Shown here: piece after piece, positions 45,748-58,653 of the stretch
Layout: every line of letters begins with the position of its first letter
How positions within the stretch are numbered: position 1 is the stretch's first letter
Source of the DNA: Scytalidium lignicola
Lineage: Eukaryota; Ascomycota; Leotiomycetes
Assembly (NCBI GenBank): GCA_002812745.2
Contig: NCSJ02000244.1
Span: 1 to 64,000, forward strand
Direction of reading: 5' to 3'
DNA length: 64,000 nt
Made by a program: the position numbers and the translations under genes
The notes under the pieces: model-generated
Told to the model about the DNA's origin: nothing
Seen by the model: only the letters and a program-made list of their open reading frames with translations
Databases searched by the model: none

Positions 45748-48700
45748 ATGGCATCTGTAGAGACACAAAACCAACTTGGACGGACTCTAATCGAGTTCTC
45801 CCGCAATGGCGCCTTTCCAGAAGAAGAAGCTGTATCTGCAGCCTTCATAGAAGGGTCTGCACTCCCTGGAGCTTTGGAGGCTCTGAATTCTGCCAAAGCG
45901 GACTTAGAGGTAGGTTTTTCACTACTGTCTCTTCTCGTCAAATGCCAATCTGTGTAATGGGTTGCTCTAGAGGCTTTCCTAGTCGATATAATGGCAAGAT
46001 ACTGATTGCTGCCACCCGCAGAAAGAAATCCGCCAGCTCAGCCGTGAAAGTGCCCCAGAGGTTGATAGTTGGATCCTCAACGCCAAATCCCTCCAGGATG
46101 ACATCGACAAGTCGAGACGGCTCGCCAGCGAAATCGTTAGACAAGCAGAGGCAGATGAGGAGAATAGCGAGGCTTTACGTGAGCAGGAAATCTATGTCGA
46201 ATTCTTGACTAGGGAGAAATTATTCAACAGTCAACTACGAGAAACCTTAGAAGCTATAAGGGTGGCTAACAACGCTTTTGATTCTGCCGAACAACTGTCT
46301 TACGAAAAGAAGATTATCGATGCTCTGCATTCACTTGAGGGTGAGATTTCAATTGAATTGGTTGTGGAATGGTTACTAACAGGGCTGTCCAGACGCCTGG
46401 AAAAGTGCCGAGAAAGTACCACTGGAGAAAACGACACGTGCAGTAAGGTTACTCGATGCGAGATATTCACAGCTTCGGGATTCACTTCAGAAACAGTTGC
46501 TGGCTCTTTGGAACTCTTTGGTCAGCATCAATAAAGAACAAAAATGTCTTACAATTAGTCAGACCCTCAGCAGTAAGTCTGTGATATTTTACAGTCTAAA
46601 AGCCTACTAATGTCTTGAAGATGAAAATACAGATATCAACCAAGCCGTGATAGGTCTGATGACATACTCACAATTGGACAATGCAGCTAAGGAGCTTTGG
46701 GATAATTTCGACAAGATTGTAGTGCAGCCTCGAACTCAGCTCAATACGGGATACCTATCCTCAATCAACGTCCATGGAGTTAGTTTAGTTTCTTTTCATG
46801 ATAGGCTTCGAACTGACAATATTTCAGAATTCAATCAGCATAGCTGAAGAGCAAGCGGATTGTTCTATCAAATCTTTATTCATCGACCTGGAACAAATAA
46901 TTCGGTTCCTAGCTACTAACCTGCCGTATGAATTTGTTAAGTCGTTATCTGGCACCATGATGCCAGTTTTATCTACCCGTATAAAGGACGTATGGCTAGA
47001 TACGGCGGTACCAAGCTCCTTACATGATATGACGGATTATCAAAAGACATTGGCACACGTTAATGATTTTGCTTCTACTTTAACAGAACTACAATGGTCA
47101 GGAGCAGATCTTTTCCAGGAGTGGGTATCGAATGCACCTAAAATATGGCTCGGTAACCGAAGAGAAACTGCATTAGATGGGATTCGAGATCAGTTATCAT
47201 TGGGTTAGTTGGCTTTCACTTGTAATTTCAAATTCGGTTTCCTTTCAGCATGCCTGTCTGGTAACTCGATACAAAATCCTAAGCAATGCTAACATGTCTA
47301 TCAAACAGGAATTGGTGTTACCAAACAAGTAGACCGTGTTGAGAAGCGAATGATCTCAGCGAGCGCGAATAAAGATTTAATCTCGAACGGAAACGGTGCA
47401 ACTGCTGTTCACCAGGACAATTGGGACGAAGCTTGGGGTAGTGATGAAGAAATAGAGCCGGTTTCAGACATACAGAGTCCAGCAATAACTGAAGATGCGC
47501 AAAATTCATCTCAAAATAGTACTCTCGAAGCCCAAAGCGGGGATATTGACGAAGCAGATGCGTGGGGTTGGGGGGATGATGATATAGATGAACCTGAAGC
47601 CGAACCTGAGTTGGAGAAAGTTGGCCAATCTGAGTTGAAGAATAATTCTGCTATTTCACAACCAACACCATCTAGCACTCGAGAGGTAACATTAACAGAA
47701 TCATACACCATATCCGCTATGCCAGGACCTGTGTTAGAAACCGTCACAACCATCTTAGAAGACGCCGCGAAACTAAAATCACAGGGGTATGTCTTCTCCG
47801 TCTACATACACGACCAAGACTAACAATGTAACGCAGAAATGAAAATAATCCGGTAGCCCCCGCGGCTGTTGGCCTCTTCAATCTCCCGGTGCTCATCCTA
47901 GCCATGTACCGGGCGGTCTCCCCATATTACTATGGTCGTGATCCATGCGGAAACATGTAAGCATAAGATCTTAAGGTAGTATTCAGTCTATTAACCAATG
48001 AATAGGTATCTTTATAACGATGCCATGTGGCTCTGTTCTCAGCTCAAGCAGTACTATGATACATGGACAGAAATAACCAATCTTGGGTCCAGTATAATAA
48101 AACTGGAAGCAGATATCACAGCACTGGACAGCTTCGGTAAAAGAGCATATACTAATGAGCTGAACGATCAAAGAACCGTGCTGAAGGATCTTCTTGGAGG
48201 TAGTTTACTTTGTTCTTATAGATATTACGCATATTAACCTAATGCAGGAGCACAGAATTTCTTACAACAGGACGGGCTAGCAACAGATGAGCTCCAAATC
48301 GGTGTTGACTCCGTAGCAGAGCACATAAGACGGCTTGCCGATCTTTGGAAACCTATCCTCTCTCGATCTGCTTGGGCAAGTTCAATCGGTGCTCTCCTTA
48401 ACACTATCGCCACAAAAATTATCCTCGACATCTTTGAGCTCTCAGACCTGAGCGCTGACCAAGCTTACCACACGGCTCAACTCATCACTCGTATTACGGG
48501 GCTTGACTCTCTATTTCTTCCAGAGAATAAAAATGAGCCACAAATTCCCACAACATCACAATATGCTGATAAATGGCTTAAACTACATTTCCTTAACGAG
48601 GTACTACAGAGTAATCTGAAAGATATCCACTTCCTCTGGTTTGAGAGTGACCTCAGTCTTTATTTTACGGTAGAGGAGGTTGTAGATCTCATTAATCTGA

Positions 48701-48783
48701 GCTTTGAGAATAATGCTACTGTGAGGGATACAATTCGGCAGATTAGAGAGAATCCAACGCCTAAGGGTGTTATGGCAGAATGA
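45748..48783 (+). CDS. Zw10/Dsl1-family vesicle-tethering or kinetochore protein
   Basis: Zw10 relatives act in the Dsl1/NRZ complex that tethers Golgi-derived vesicles at the ER and, in animals, in kinetochore checkpoint control; in fungi the ER role is expected. Nine exons reconstruct in frame (45748-45909, 46022-46340, 46393-46572, 46621-46778, 46828-47203, 47309-47786, 47837-47956, 48006-48199, 48248-48783), about 840 residues. Signs are the coiled-coil N-terminus (KEIRQLSRE to REQEIYVEFL), the DAWKSAEK and RAVRLLDARYSQLRD segment, a central acidic linker with two W-rich acidic motifs (DEAWGSDEE and ADAWGWGDDD) like those of Dsl1 that bind COPI coat, and the C-terminal helical part (YLYNDAMWLCSQL, then LLNTIATKIILDIFELSDL). 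The assignment rests on remembered family sequence. Confidence 0.85.
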
Positions 48784-48934
48784 GTGTCCAGTCAGCCCTT
48801 CAGATATGAAAGATGACCAATATGATACCCTTGCATTATTTGGCACACGCTTGGTTTACACCAGCTGATTGTGACGGTTTATGACCCCTATATTGTTCAA
48901 GACGTTGTCCTAGAAGTGCTACTTTACGAACTTA

Positions 48935-50224
48935 TCATCTCAAAAATGCCAAGGCGGCAACAACAAAAGCCTCCATTCCTGTCCTCAATGTAGGATTGAT
49001 CACAGGCGCGAAGTAGGCACTATGATTGATAGGGATATCTCTCTGAAGTGTACCTTCTTTCTCGGCTGCCCTGTACCTCTCCAGATCCGTGCCACCGAAA
49101 CTCCAATAACAGTATGGAACACCCTTCCCACCATTCATATTTGGTGCCTCCGTAGCAAGGATAGGGAAGTCTTCAGATCCACCAAGAGGCGCCGCAGTAT
49201 TATCGTGGCGTTCACCAAAATACTTACTGAAGGCTTCGGCGACTATTTTAGTTGTCGAGTCGTCATTAAATGTGAATGGAAAGTTGGATATCGATACCCA
49301 CTCCGCTGCTTTAGGTGATCCAGAAGCCTCACACTCAGCCTTGACAATACGACGAATGGAATCGAGGACTTTAATTCTCGTTTCAGGAGTCACAGTTCGT
49401 ACGTTTAGTTTGAACGTAGCTGAATCCGTGATGATATTTTCTGCCATGCCAGAGTGAACACTAGCCACTGTTATGACGGCCGAATCTCTAGGGTCGATTT
49501 CTCTGCTCACGATGCCCTGCAGTCGAACAATAATATGAGCAGCTAAGAGAACGGGGTCAACAGTCCGATGAGGCTGAGAAGCGTGGCCGCCTTGTCCATA
49601 CACGGTGACGGCGAAACTGTCGGCTGCGGAGGCAAAAAAACCAGGCTTTGTACCCACATAGCCAGCAGGAAATGGCATAACGTGTTGTCCCAGGACAACA
49701 TCCGGCGCAGGACAGTTATGTCTTGCAGGATCGTATAATCCGTCAGCAATCATGGCTCTTGCTCCTCCAGCACGCTCCTCGTTGGGTTGGAAGAGAATTA
49801 CTAGAGTTCCTTTCCAATGCTCTTTACAGGCATGCAAAGTCGTGGCGGTGGCAAGCATGGCTGATATATGCATATCATGGCCGCAAGCATGCATGACTGG
49901 CTTCTCAACACCATCTACATTGTCCACTTCTCGCACCTTGCTGGCGTAATCTAATCCTGTTAACTCTTCTACTGGTAAAGCATCGGTATCAGCACGCAAG
50001 AGAATAGTTTTCCCGTCCCCATTCTTGAGAACCCCTATGAGTCCCGTGCCGCCAATCGAGGTGCGGACTTCGAAGCCAGGGATGGCCTTCAAATGTTTCT
50101 CTGCTACGGAAGCGGCATAATATTCTTGGAGAGAAATGCCAGGATGCGTGTGGAGATCCTTGTATATTGCTTCATAAGGTGCTAGATCTAATTCGTACTT
50201 GGAAAGAATGCTTGAGATGTCCAT
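48935..50224 (-). CDS. M20 family amidohydrolase (hippurate / IAA-amino acid hydrolase-like)
   Basis: Hydrolyses N-acyl amino acids, releasing the amino acid; the precise substrate is unknown. Single exon, 429 residues, typical length. Metal ligands lie in HACGHDMH (near 115-122), the catalytic Glu region is NEERAGG, followed by LGQHVMPFPAG and the C-terminal LGGSEDFPILA. The dimerisation domain contains GQGGHASQPHRTVDPV. No signal peptide is visible, so it is probably cytosolic. The start at 50224 gives a normal N-terminus (MDISSILSKYELDLAPYEAIY). Confidence 0.93.
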   Translation of the reverse strand: MDISSILSKYELDLAPYEAIYKDLHTHPGISLQEYYAASVAEKHLKAIPGFEVRTSIGGTGLIGVLKNGDGKTILLRADTDALPVEELTGLDYASKVREVDNVDGVEKPVMHACGHDMHISAMLATATTLHACKEHWKGTLVILFQPNEERAGGARAMIADGLYDPARHNCPAPDVVLGQHVMPFPAGYVGTKPGFFASAADSFAVTVYGQGGHASQPHRTVDPVLLAAHIIVRLQGIVSREIDPRDSAVITVASVHSGMAENIITDSATFKLNVRTVTPETRIKVLDSIRRIVKAECEASGSPKAAEWVSISNFPFTFNDDSTTKIVAEAFSKYFGERHDNTAAPLGGSEDFPILATEAPNMNGGKGVPYCYWSFGGTDLERYRAAEKEGTLQRDIPINHSAYFAPVINPTLRTGMEAFVVAALAFLR

Positions 50225-51085
50225 ATTTGAGATTAAAGTGCCAGTATGCAGGGCTGACTGTCCAGTAGTAGATAATTGTAACCTTACCGTAAAGTGCTTT
50301 AAGATCTAGATCTAATTAGTAGCGAAGAACATACAAGAGAATATTTATTTCTTCGTTTGACCCAATGTTTAAATAGTGGTTTAAATTCTTATCTCATACG
50401 TGCTAGACACATCTAGTGGGTTAATCAAGTATCGTGACAATGTAGATCAATTGGAGTTATCAATAGTGGGAGGGGTACCAGTAGACTCGAGGAAAGCCGA
50501 GGCTTTATACTATTTATATAGTCTGCAGCTTCTCGGCGAGGCTAGCAAATCGGGGTTGGTCGTCTTCTTCCCCTTAGAATATAGAAGACTCCCATGTGAG
50601 ATATCTGCTTGTTGCATATATATATTTATTTGGAATGCTCCTGACCTCCTGCAGGGATAGAGAGATTTTAGAATGAGTGGTTAATATTCCATTCAACAAT
50701 TGCTGGCATCTATCAAGTTCAAATTGCCTCTTGTAATACTTAGGATTCTTCAACCACCGGGTGTCGTATACAGTTTGAGAAACTAATTGTATATATTTTA
50801 ATGTCTCCTCCTTAGGAGATCTGAACAACGTACAGAAGTCAATCCGCTTGTTTGTGGTTGGTTCTATCACAAGACATATGAAGAGCATAGTAGACTAAGA
50901 AACGCCTGCCGACAATAATCGTTACCCTTTTAGACATCATTTCCCTATGAATATGCGATAAAAGACGTCCAACAGTACAGTACAACGACGCAATCTATAT
51001 AAAAATATTGCCATCTAGAATCTCTTCGTCTCCCGTGCACTACGATTCGACGAAGTTCACGATTTCCACCTAGCCTCTGTTCATA
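50225..51085. other. Intergenic; one dubious minus-strand frame
   Basis: A 104-codon minus-strand frame at 50574-50888 contains basic and aromatic residues but resembles nothing I know. No other signal seen. Confidence 0.4.
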
Positions 51086-52354
51086 TCATCGCCTGTAATC
51101 ACGATGCCTATCCCTATCTCGATAATCCCGGTCTCGATCCCTCTCTCTTTCTCTATCCCTGCGATAACTCTCATGTCTCTCCTCCCTCCTTTCTCTCTCT
51201 CGTTCTTTCTCCCTCTTATACTCACCAACTGTTGGTCTTCTCTCGCCGCCGCTATGTCTCTTACTATCCGCACCCTTAAGTCTTTTGGTATCACTCTTCT
51301 GCACCCACGCACCAAGCTCCTCGGCACCTTTCAAATGCGAAGCTCCTAGACCCAAAAGATTCTGTCTCCGCTTAACATCCTTCGGTCCAGCCGTTTTCTC
51401 TCCATTCCAGCCCATGCCTCGTAACAACGCAGCGCCAAATTCCTCCACGGGCACTCGCTCATAGTCTTCTAACGTGGAAACATCAGGTGCATCTCGAACA
51501 GCGCGACGATATGCATCTGCTTCATTAACAGGCTGGTGATACCGCTGTTCATCATCCTCCTCTTCCTCAGAAGCGACGGGAATAACTAAATCAGGCCCCT
51601 TCTTTTTCGATTCCTTACCCATGAGAGCTTCCAGCGCTAACTCATCATCTGTCTTAGCCCTAGACGGCTCCTCAGCCTCATGATCTGCTCCATTCCCAAC
51701 CACAACCCCTTCAGTCTCAGTCACCGTCTCAACCTCAACCTCCCTATCAGCCCTCTCCTCAACCACAGTCTCCCTCTTCCTAACATTCAAACCCCACTTC
51801 GGCCCCTCATCTCCATTAACCAAATCAACCCCATTAACCTTTCCCTCTTCCCCCCCTCTCTGAGCAGCCGCCCGCTGCGCCTGCACCTCCGGCGGCAATA
51901 AATTCCTCCCTCCGCCCCTCCGCATCCTCATCTCAGCCCTCCAATCGCGATTAGCCTGCTTCTGAATAACAAGCGGCTGGTTCCTAGATCTCCGTTCTCG
52001 CTCGTCTTCATACCGCGTTGCTCCACCGTCTGCGAATCCAGTCACGAGCTCGTGTCGACCGTGCTGCTCCGCCTCGCCATCGTCTTCGTCGTCGGCGCCA
52101 TGGTGGAGGGCATTTCGAGGCCGCTTGCCTAGCACTGGGGTAGGGGATTTGGACGGTTTGATCTGGATTTTTGATTTTGTGGTGTTGGAGCCGGAGATCG
52201 TTGATGTGGTATTATTAGCCTTGGAAGAGAGTGAGAAACCCTTGATGGCGATTTTGGTGGTGGGTGTGGTGCTTGATTCTGAAGGCGCAGCAGGTTGTGT
52301 AGTCGAGTTTGCTGCGTGCGTTGATGGGGGATGGTGACCACGGCTCGGCGACAT
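51086..52354 (-). CDS. SPP2: Pre-mRNA splicing factor Spp2 (G-patch protein)
   Basis: Spp2 (GPKOW/MOS2 family) activates the DEAH helicase Prp2 in the spliceosome before the first catalytic step. Starting at MSPSRGHH (52354) gives about 422 residues; an upstream in-frame Met at 52402 adds 16 unlikely residues. The diagnostic core is VPVEEFGAALLRGMGW, then KRRQNLLGLGASHL, the G-patch-like element of the family. Around it are a Ser/Thr/Pro-rich N-terminus, an acidic middle, and an Arg/Asp/Glu-rich C-terminus (RDRERERDRDRD), common in splicing factors. Single exon as read. Confidence 0.9.
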   Translation of the reverse strand: MSPSRGHHPPSTHAANSTTQPAAPSESSTTPTTKIAIKGFSLSSKANNTTSTISGSNTTKSKIQIKPSKSPTPVLGKRPRNALHHGADDEDDGEAEQHGRHELVTGFADGGATRYEDERERRSRNQPLVIQKQANRDWRAEMRMRRGGGRNLLPPEVQAQRAAAQRGGEEGKVNGVDLVNGDEGPKWGLNVRKRETVVEERADREVEVETVTETEGVVVGNGADHEAEEPSRAKTDDELALEALMGKESKKKGPDLVIPVASEEEEDDEQRYHQPVNEADAYRRAVRDAPDVSTLEDYERVPVEEFGAALLRGMGWNGEKTAGPKDVKRRQNLLGLGASHLKGAEELGAWVQKSDTKRLKGADSKRHSGGERRPTVGEYKREKERERERREERHESYRRDRERERDRDRDYRDRDRHRDYRR

Positions 52355-53508
52355 GTTTACTGTAAAAATAAAGCTATGTGGAGAATTGGGAGTCTGAATC
52401 AAGTCAGATTCAGATATTCTGGGGAATTTCTTGATAAAGTGATGGCGAATATTCAGGATGGCGGTTATGTTTGCTGTGTTTGCTTAGTGTGGGAGCCTAA
52501 TATCACGAGGCATGAACTTGATTATACTTTCTGTACTGTACTGTATAGAGGTACGAAGTTAGAGCAGAGCGAGATCAGAGAATACTACTATATATCATGA
52601 AATCCATCAAACAATTTAGAATAAATTTTCTAGGGTAAATACTCTAATCCGAAATTTTTACTTTAATTGACCGAGTTCGTCTCGTTTTTCATGCAAGCTA
52701 AGCCACTTATTCTTGTCACACTTTATTCCTTTATTGTATACGGAGTACGGAGTCTCTTCATACCGTCTTTATATTTACTATGTACTAGAAAAGTTATCTA
52801 TACATCTGCCTCAGCACAGTATATAGCCCTTTAATAGCCCAACTCTGATCTTACTCTTCCTATCTCATATACCTCAGTCTCCAAAAACAAAATCTATAAT
52901 AATAAAGACTTTCACCCAAAGCAGACCTAGGTATTAAAGCAATTAATTTAATATATTATATCTGCAAGCAATCAGAGGGCAATAAGCAAGCAAAAATATA
53001 TAATTTTTGCAATTGCCATTTGGTGGGAGGATGGATGATGATGAGTAGCGCCGCTATTTCGAGCGAAGAGTTACAACAAAAAATGGACGTTTCAAAAAAA
53101 ATCCAAACCAATTCTTTCTTCTCGTATCAATTCCCATTTGCCTTTCTTCCCTGGTGTTCTTTCCATCCTTAATATTTTATCCACAAAGGGCCACATGCTA
53201 GCCTTAGACCCCTGGTGTAAGATATTTAACATAGTCCGAATGTTAAAAAGGGGAGGAAAATATAAAGAAAAAACAAGGACATAAAGACCCCCCTAAATCT
53301 ACTTTCTAATAACACATTATACATATGAATTCCTAGCGGCAGAAAAATAAAGATACTCAAACTAAATCATTTGGTTCTTTTCTTTTTCTTTAGCTCGAAT
53401 TCATTTATTTCCGTTGAGTAAGAAGGCAGCCGCCAACTCCAGATCCGCCCCAACTCCAAAAAGATAAAACGCACAATCACCACCACACTTCCTTTCCAAA
53501 CACATCAT
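52355..53508. other. Intergenic between divergent/tandem minus genes
   Basis: Contains the Spp2 promoter and the 3' UTR of EAF1. AT-rich, with no supported gene. Confidence 0.55.
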
Positions 53509-56500
53509 TTACTTTCCGCTCCCAGAACTTGTACTCCTTGGTGTCTGCTGCGGCTGCACTTGGCCTTGTACTTGCCCTTGATTCATAATAGGGCTCTGAC
53601 TCGGTCCATGATTAGGCACGGCCCCGACAACGGGACTCTGGCTTTGTACTCGGTTTTGCATCTGCACCTGCCCCTGTGCCATGTTTGCATTTCCGTTAAT
53701 ATTCACCGCATTGGCGTTTGCTTGATTAGCAACGACCTGCTGCTGCTGCTTCTCCTGTTGCGCGCTTAGCATTTGAGCGTAAAGCTGTGGATTATGCTCC
53801 ATTCCAGCTGGAACCCGCGCAGGAGCCTGAACTCTCGCGTGCGCCTGATTAGGTGTTCCACCAGCGGCTGCGTTCATGGCGGATTGAGATAACGCAGCAC
53901 GCTGTTGATTCAAGGTTCGCTGAAGGCTTTCTTGTATCATACGCTGGACTTGTTCAGCAGTGGCATTGGGGTAGCGTTGTCGAATTTGAGCTTCAAGATT
54001 GCTGACATGGGGAATCATGCCGTTGGATAACGCTTGTCCCTGTTGCTGAACAGAGTGTCCTACTCGGGGAGAAGCAGAAGCTCCGGGCGTGGACACATTC
54101 ATACCGTTTTGAGACGGAGAAGCGACCCCATTGGGCATATTGGGGTTGTATGGTGGCATCATGTTTTGAACAAAGCCAGGCTGAGGCAGTACACCCAGGC
54201 GCATATTTGGGGGCGAATTGTGAATTGGAGCACCTTGACCAGGATGTTGTTGATTCTGCTGCATTTGGACTGCTTGTCGTTGTTGTTCTGAAATACGACG
54301 AGCTTGGTTGACAAGGTTTATATCTAGCGCAGGGTTTGGAACAGGAAGACGGGGATGTCCCTGCATTCCAGGCATTTGTTGTGGAAGACCGTTCATTTGC
54401 ATTTGAGGTACCTGAAGGTTGGGATTCATAGGGACTTGGCCAGGCATTGGCAATCCAGGACGAGGTCGATTTTGTCCAGCCACGGCAAGATTCTGTCCAG
54501 GATTTGGCTGACCATTGGGACCAATGGCATTCGCAGGAAGAGGGCCGCGCTGTTGAGGCATGCCATTCATCATACCCTGTTGTTGAGGATTCTGGGCATT
54601 GTTTCTGGCTTGAAGTAGCGCGGCCTTAAAAGTGATTAATGTTAGTATTTTTATAAATGAGAGATTAATTGAGTTCATTAGTTCGTACCTTTCTCTGTGC
54701 TTCCTGCCGCTGCTGGATCTGATGCATCCTCTCCCTCATCTGAGCCTCTTTCTCTTGCTTCAGCCTACTGAAATCCTGTGGAGTATGAACGGGAGCTCGA
54801 GGTTGAGGAACCTCGTTAGCCTTCCGCATGGCAGCCAGACCAGCGGCGTGTTGCTGCTTCTGAAGGTTGGTTTCGCGCTTCTTTGCCAACTTTCTCATAG
54901 CATCAACCAATGTCACATGTCTGTTGTTCTTCTTCCTATCAACCCTGTAGCCAATGGTACTTCGTCGTCTATTAAGTGCTTGAATCTGTCCTGCGGCGTT
55001 GGGCTGTGTTGGTACTTGTGCAGTTTGAGCAGCCACATTGCGTTGCGCAGTCTCAAGGCGGTTGGTATATGCTCGGAAGTAGTGTGTCTTTTGCATATCA
55101 TTTGGTAAACCTTCAAGGTGAACCCATCGCTCGAAACATTCCCATGGAGTCCGGCGATCCAAACCGGAAGAAAACATAGACTTGCTAGACATGATACTTG
55201 AGATTAGAGACCAATTGTAAGAATAATCTCTCACAAGATTTCTCAGTTCATCGTCGCAAGCCCACGTCCACTGTGAAGCCGTGCGGCACTCGAAGAAGCT
55301 CTGCAGAGGCATAGGATATTCGGAAGGCGGACGGAACTGGTGGCCGGCATGAATGCGATCTCGAATATGCTTGTTCTCCGGGTTGAATAGAGCGACGTCG
55401 GTTTTTTCGGGTGGCAATACCACACGTTTTGGACCTTGCTCGCCAAAGACGACTTGGTCATCATCTTCGTCGTCCTCATCTTCATAGTCATATCTGCTCC
55501 TTTTTCGTGGCGCCACTTCAGTCTTCAGTTCCATCCGGCCTTCCACATACTTGCTAAGTGGTAAAGCAGATCGTCTCCAGTCACGATCAGGGTCTATTTC
55601 TGATGTCGGAAGTTCCGATGCAGGTACAGCCAACGGCGATCCGTACATTGGTAACTCATCCAAAAGTTTATCTGTCATCGGCGTTCTTCGAAGACCAAAC
55701 ACAACATCATTATCTTGAAGACCAAATATTGCAGTCGGGGAGACGGTATCGAAGAGACTGATTTGACTTTGCTCGTCCTCAAAGTCTTCTTCGTGAGAAT
55801 CAGACTCCGTAGAAGGGACAAAATCTGGAACTGGTTCCACTATGTCTTGGCTTGGAGCTTCATCCATATCAATATCCTTCGTCGCAGCGGGAGCTGCCTC
55901 GGGTTTCGGAGGCGGTCTAGCCTTAACCTGAATCAGTCCGAGTGTTTCTTGTATTTCAAGGATCTCCTCTTCTGTAAGGTTAAGCTCTTCTCGCTCTCCA
56001 AGTCTTTCCTTAAGTTCTACCAATTCAGCACAATCATATGCCAGATTCTTCGCAGCAGTCATCTTCCACTTTCGCTCTTCTCTAAAATCCGTACGCATCC
56101 ATTTCATTTCCTTGAGCAGCACATCCCAATGCGTCGTCGGTCTATTTGGCTCTGGTGCACGCTTAGGTTGACGCAGAGACCATTTGTTAGATGACTGAAG
56201 GTTATATATTCTCTTCAAAACTTTAGCTGTCTGATTCTCATTGATTGGGACGTAAGCGTTTGTAGTAGTTATCGTCTTATGCGCCGACTGTAATAACGCA
56301 TCTAAAGACTGGTTGCCTCTTGTGGCACCTGATGCCATAGCATAGAATAGAGGAGTAAAATAGTCCTCCGTCTCCCTGGCGGATTTTGGGCCACTGCGGA
56401 CAAGGGCATTTGAGGGTTGTTTTGCAAAGACAACCGTGGAGAGTTTACTGCGTTCCTTTTCTTTAGCTCGTTCGGCCAAAGACCGAAGCCGAGTAGCACA

Positions 56501-58653
56501 AGAGAGTGATGAAGGAGTGCTTCTGGAAGAAGGATGGGGTGCTTCAGAGTCCAGCTGACACTTGTCAGCAAGTTTGATCTCCAAGTTGGAGATATTGGGT
56601 CGCGGAATCTCGCCCAAGATCTCCGAAACAGATTTATGCTTCATTGCTCCAGATGCTACTCTAGTAGTCATTCTCTCAGGAGCCGGAGTCAGAGTATCAG
56701 ATGGCATAGCTGAGGGTTTCTGATGTTCAGGTACAGCTGTTGTTGAAGAGACATCCTTGGGTTCTTCCACAGGCTGCTCAGCACTTGTCGGTACCTGAGC
56801 AGGAGTTTCAGGAGGATTCTCAATAGTTGCCTTCAACCCATCTGAATCCTTGACCGTGGTAGGCCGGTCAACATCCATAGGTTCAGGAGGACTTGAGGTC
56901 TGTTCCTCAGCCTCTGAATCCGGGACTTCCATTCTGGCAGACTCCTTGGGAGGTAATTCAGGGGCATCCTGCATAGGCTGGTCTTCCGGATTAGGGACAC
57001 CGACTACCTCGTCTTCATCCTCCACAGTATCTTCGACAACTTCATTCGCCTCATGGGTAAGCTGTTCTGTTCTATCCTGAACGTCCTTAGACTTGGCCTT
57101 ATCACCCTCCTTGTCCTCTCCTATATCCTTTTCTTTCTCTTTGCCTTCTTCCCGATCCTCTCCATCAACCAGACGATCCTTCTGCGCTGCGGCCTCTGCA
57201 GCCCGTTGCTCTTCCCGTAGCTGAGCTTCGGCGGAAGTAGGACTGCTGCCAAGAATATCTGCACGAGATATCTCTATCTGAGCCTTGAGAATCTTATCAT
57301 GCTCCTCTTTTTCCCTTATGTCATCAGGAGAGTCCCTCAATGCTGGGGGAGTCTGTGGTTCATCCTCCTTCTCTAACCTGTCGTGATCGAATCGAGAGCT
57401 TTCATTATCCGGGCTCGTGTCAGTCGAAGCTTCATGCATGGCTGGTGTAGTAGCCGAGTGAGCGTCGACAGTGGAACCAGGAGACGAGACTGCTTCTGCA
57501 TCTTGCGGGGGATTAATGGTAAGGCGGCCAATCTGATCCTTCTTTTCTAATATAACCTTACTTTCTTCTTGAAGTAATCGTTCTTCCTGTACAGCCTGCG
57601 GTGGTAGATGTGCCGTCGTAGCCTTGTGTTGCATATCATGTGAACCTAAACCTTCGACTAAGTAGGGTTGGCGGAGGTTAGCAGCATCCTCAGCCGTTAC
57701 TGGCATCACCTTGAGCGGGTCAACGCCAGGACTTCCAGGCGGACTTTCCACTACCGTCTCCACCCTCTCATTTTCGAGGTCTTCAGATAGAATGGGTTCA
57801 TCGTGGGGTTCAGGTTGTGGCTTGTCGGCATTTTCAATCGTTTCATCCACGATTTCATCTAACTCTTGGGCCGTTGCTGGAGGAAGATCGGTTTGCGAGC
57901 CTTTGGATGTCGAGCGTTGCAAGGGCGTTAGTTCGTTAATAGCTGATTCCTTATCTCCATTGACAACGGTAGGGGCCTCGCCGTCGATATCGTCCCTGGT
58001 GGTAGCTGCTGTACTCTTCTTCGACCCATCCCGCAGATTCTTGGTAGATTTATGAGCAACGGGGGAGGTTCGAGGTTCGACAGCAGCTCCCTGCTGAGAA
58101 GATCTTAGCTTCAAGGTGTCCGATCGAAGTTGACGACGGGTGGGGAGGTTTGCTTCGTCGAAGAGTCGGTTTCTAGAAATAATCCATCAGCCTTTACTTC
58201 TTCCCTTTCTTCCCAAATCCATCTTTTCCCGGCCGACCCTCCCCCAAAAATATATCCAGCGCAANCCCCCCCNAAAAAAAGTCGTGCAACTGCCTTCCGA
58301 AAAAATCATTCGTGGAGATAGAGTTAACATACTGTAAGATATCGCACACATCAAGAAAGTGAGCCTCGGTCGCGCTGGTTGGTGGCGCGTCGACATCCAA
58401 ATAGGTGATCTGGGGAAGCGGACCTTGGGCGTCGCAAACGGCGAAGAACTCGCGCAGCTTCCTCTTGCGCGACGCAACAATTCCACTAGGACAAGTCAGC
58501 GACATGAAATTCAGACGACTAGATGGTGGAGCAGCGGCGCTTGATGGAAGAGGAATGCAGAGGAGTCAAAAACAAAAAATTCTTTTCATACCTGCCCTCG
58601 GCGCGTTTGGATTGCAAAAGGCGAGAGCGGTCGGTAGGTCCAACCTCGCTCAT
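53509..58653 (-). CDS. EAF1: Chromatin modification-related protein Eaf1 (Vid21), NuA4 scaffold
   Basis: Eaf1 is the scaffold of the NuA4 histone H4/H2A acetyltransferase complex in the nucleus. Four exons: 58653-58592, 58485-58333, 58172-54689 and 54624-53509, about 1,604 residues. The short first exons encode MSEVGPTDRSRLLQSKRAEG, then GIVASRKRKLREFFAVCDA, and splice into DILQNRLFDEANLPTRRQLR. Domains in order are a long acidic disordered N-terminal half, an HSA domain (NRPTTHWDVLLKEMKWMRTD, then FREERKWKMTAAKNLA), a SANT/Myb domain (ASQWTWACDDELRNLVRDYS), and a Gln/Pro/Asn-rich C-terminal tail. The second intron (58332-58173) contains two Ns beside C and A runs. Exon joins restore conserved sequence, so confidence in structure is good. 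Confidence 0.93.

Noticed and set aside
50574..50888. A 104-aa minus-strand gene
   Set aside because: No similarity, no clear promoter context; within the length range of chance frames in this AT-rich DNA.
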